From: Desulfosarcina sp.
GTDB taxonomy: Bacteria; Desulfobacterota; Desulfobacteria; Desulfobacterales; Desulfosarcinaceae
Direction: 5' to 3'
Assembly (NCBI GenBank): GCA_030642405.1
Contig: DAOWNV010000153.1
Coordinates: forward strand, 1 to 6,850
DNA: 6,850 bases
Each line of letters begins with the position of its first letter. The stretch's first letter is position 1. Position numbers and translations under genes: made by a program. Of this stretch, positions 4,722 to 6,850 are shown one piece after another. The notes below the pieces were generated by a model, which saw nothing but the letters and a program-made list of their open reading frames with translations, was not told the DNA's origin and made no database searches.

Positions 4722-6850
4722 TCAGCCAATCAGCGAATCCATGGACAGGGCCGGATGGCCTTTTTCCTGGAGGAAGGGCAGAATTTCCTCTTCGGTGACG
4801 CCCACGGTTTCATCGGCGATCATGTCATAAAAGTTGTCAATACCATTTGCCTTGCCGTATCTTTCCAGACGCTCCTTGATCTCCTCTTTGAGGATTTTAG
4901 GCATCCAGACCATACGGGCCAGACCACCGTCACCCTTGATGAACTTGCCTTGGGTGATGTTGAACTTGGAGTGGCCAACGAAGCCCGGCGAAGAAGCACC
5001 GCCGCCCATGACACCGGCCAAGGTGGTAAATTTCATGCCGCAGGGGGTTTCACCGGGGTAGTCTCGGCCCACGGTCATGACGCCGTTGCAGGAGGGCAGC
5101 ATGGCGGCGATGCACTCGCAGCAGCCGCAGGTGGTCATGGGATCGATCACCATGGAGTAGAAGTTGTAGTGTGTGACCGCCCCGCGGGAGGCCTTGTAGA
5201 CGAAGTCGTTGACACCCTTCCACTGACCCAATACAGGGTCGAGACATTCCCCCTTTTCAATGGGCTGGTTGGGGCCGGTTGGGTTGATCTCGTAAGAGGC
5301 TTTGCAGTCCATCCAGTTGTAAGCGCCACACAAACCGGTCCTCTCAGGGCTGACTGAACAGACGTGGTTGGGGGCAAAACTCTGACACAGGGTGCAGGAG
5401 TAGTAGATCTCCACATCCTCGTCAGTCATATTCTCGACCCGCTCATCGCGCGTCTTGTATTCGGCCCGGGCCTTTTTGGTAAGTTCAGCCACATCGGCTT
5501 TTTGGGTCATCAGGGTCACCTGTACCTTGTCGAGGATATTCCCAAACTCCTGGTGAAACTTGGCGTGCAGGACCACACCGATATCCTTAAGAGTGAATCC
5601 CTTCTCCATGCCGGCCTTGCCCACACGGATCCATGAAATATCTCTTTGGCCGATATGCATCACGCCCTGGATATAGTTGACCAAGTGGTGGATCTGGCGT
5701 TCCAGGATGGGTTCGAAATCAGGCTGCATTTCGCGGCCGGCCACCTGAACGAAGATGCCCAGGGGAAAGGTATCGCCTTCCTTGAGTGCGCCAAGATCGG
5801 GACCGTCAATTATCACATTGGCGTCTTCAATTTCGTTCATCCCAGCCATCTTGACCAGCTCGGTACACTGGGTCTTGCCACCACCGCACTGTGCGTACAG
5901 GTCGGCACCACGTACACGTTCACCTTCGTAGGCGGGACCGAAGGCACAAGAAATATCAACATCGGAAACAAGCGTTTTAAGGCCACGGACTTCAACCGAC
6001 TTGGCACAGATTTCATCATGGGCGACCGGGGCTACAACATGCTCGTATGTACAGATACCTGTAGGCAGGATCTGAGTAATATCGGTATCGGCGATGGTTG
6101 GAAAACCCCAGTTTACGCAACCGGCAGCGGCAACACCCCACTCGGTACCCACATCGCCCAGGGCATTGACAAAAGCAAAAACCCTCTCCTTATTGTACAT
6201 GAGCATCTTTCTGTAGTCGCCCGGCTCAACACCACCGAATGCCATGGCTACGCGATTGGCAAATCCCAGCGCGAAAACAGCAGATGAGATGTCAGGACCG
6301 AAGCAAGCGATACGTGTACCCCACCCCACCTGCACGCCGGCTTCAATGAGCTGCTCGACCAAGGTGGTGCCGTTATGGTTGGCAGCCAGGAACATGTAAA
6401 GGCCGCGTTGCTGGTAATCTTCAATGATCATCTTGGCTGTTTCCGGATCAGGGGCGGAGCCAACGATAGCCGCAAAACCCGGAGCCGTGCCGTCAACGAA
6501 CTCGACCCCTCTTTTCCTGAAGATTGTATCGTCTGCAGCGCCGGTCCAGAGTTTTCCCGCTTCGATATCAGGATCTTCGGCATGGAGATAGAATTCAGGC
6601 TCATTAAGATATCGCAAAGCCTCTATGATTTCATAGGAAATAATGCCTGCCATTCCTGCATCCAGAAGAGGACCCAGGAAAGGAAGCCAGTTTTTACCCT
6701 TAATATGCTGGGGCAGAAGGCCTTGTGCTATCTCCAGGGGTTCCTGCAGATCTTCAAGGGTTTCGACCTTGATTCCAAAAAGTGAATATATTACCGGAAG
6801 AAAATATCCGGTGTTGGGAAACCCCACCTTGGTATCCGCATCATAGGTCT
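4722..6850 (-). CDS. acsB: Acetyl-CoA synthase / CODH-ACS beta subunit (N-terminus beyond window)
   Basis: AcsB condenses the CoFeSP-bound methyl group, CO from CO dehydrogenase, and CoA into acetyl-CoA, or the reverse. The 708 visible residues stay open to the right edge; about 45-50 N-terminal residues are missing compared with the roughly 730-residue Moorella enzyme, and the GTG at 6827 is not the true start. Domain 1, which contacts CODH and is lacking in archaeal CdhC, is present (TGYFLPVIYSLFG, EIIEALRYL, AMAFGGVEPG). The A-cluster [4Fe-4S] ligands are C485-x2-C488-x8-C497-x9-C507, and the distal-nickel site is C574-G575-C576 (codons 5129-5121). The Phe in CQSFAPNH, near the active site, is kept. 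The C-terminus ends in EEKGHPALSMD as expected. Oddly, the Ni motif is followed at once by further cysteines, C577 and C579. It is the first visible gene of the acs operon; its promoter lies outside the window. Confidence 0.97.
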   Translation of the reverse strand, partial: TYDADTKVGFPNTGYFLPVIYSLFGIKVETLEDLQEPLEIAQGLLPQHIKGKNWLPFLGPLLDAGMAGIISYEIIEALRYLNEPEFYLHAEDPDIEAGKLWTGAADDTIFRKRGVEFVDGTAPGFAAIVGSAPDPETAKMIIEDYQQRGLYMFLAANHNGTTLVEQLIEAGVQVGWGTRIACFGPDISSAVFALGFANRVAMAFGGVEPGDYRKMLMYNKERVFAFVNALGDVGTEWGVAAAGCVNWGFPTIADTDITQILPTGICTYEHVVAPVAHDEICAKSVEVRGLKTLVSDVDISCAFGPAYEGERVRGADLYAQCGGGKTQCTELVKMAGMNEIEDANVIIDGPDLGALKEGDTFPLGIFVQVAGREMQPDFEPILERQIHHLVNYIQGVMHIGQRDISWIRVGKAGMEKGFTLKDIGVVLHAKFHQEFGNILDKVQVTLMTQKADVAELTKKARAEYKTRDERVENMTDEDVEIYYSCTLCQSFAPNHVCSVSPERTGLCGAYNWMDCKASYEINPTGPNQPIEKGECLDPVLGQWKGVNDFVYKASRGAVTHYNFYSMVIDPMTTCGCCECIAAMLPSCNGVMTVGRDYPGETPCGMKFTTLAGVMGGGASSPGFVGHSKFNITQGKFIKGDGGLARMVWMPKILKEEIKERLERYGKANGIDNFYDMIADETVGVTEEEILPFLQEKGHPALSMDSLIG

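Noticed and set aside
4671..5357. Long + strand open frame opposite acsB (228 residues), and a similar one at 5646-6287.
   Set aside because: Both lie fully inside the conserved acsB coding strand. Their His/Gly-rich products look like antisense readings of acsB codons.

Overview
The window reads as anaerobic, Wood-Ljungdahl-pathway DNA. The most likely source is a sulfate-reducing Desulfobacterota ('deltaproteobacterial', Desulfobacterales-like) organism. This rests on protein character: a bacterial-type acetyl-CoA synthase with its N-terminal domain, a corrinoid/iron-sulfur protein, a long AcsE-type methyltransferase and several cysteine-rich iron-sulfur electron carriers, all on DNA of moderate GC. 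I could not run a database search, so the taxonomic call is an inference.

Layout. Two gene groups point toward each other. On the + strand (1-2082) lie three genes. The first is the 3' part of a GltD/NfnB-like flavin oxidoreductase with added ferredoxin clusters. The second is a 69-residue, probably SH3-like small protein. The third is a NuoG/HoxU-like 2Fe-2S plus 2x[4Fe-4S] protein. On the - strand (6850 down to 2230) lie acsB (its N-terminus is cut off by the right edge), acsC and an acsE-type methyltransferase. The groups meet at a bidirectional rho-independent terminator (2173-2205). Both gaps inside the acs operon hold GC-rich stem-loops, each starting 10-15 nt after a stop codon.

How the genes work together. 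The acsE product moves the methyl group of 5-methyltetrahydrofolate onto the cobalt of the corrinoid protein, whose large subunit is AcsC. AcsB joins that methyl with CO and CoA on its Ni-Ni-[4Fe-4S] A cluster to make acetyl-CoA. The route can also run backwards for acetate oxidation. The corrinoid protein's small subunit (acsD) and CO dehydrogenase (acsA/cooS) are not in the window. The + strand proteins look like parts of a soluble NAD(P)H/ferredoxin-type electron-transfer complex that could supply or collect electrons for the pathway. That link rests on neighbourhood and domain content only.

The most interesting points are four: the odd architecture of the + strand redox proteins (a shared C-terminal CxxC/CxxC module, and loss of the NuoG His-Cys cluster site), the unknown small protein between them, the wobble-completed hairpins between acs genes, and extra cysteines beside the acetyl-CoA synthase CGC nickel site.
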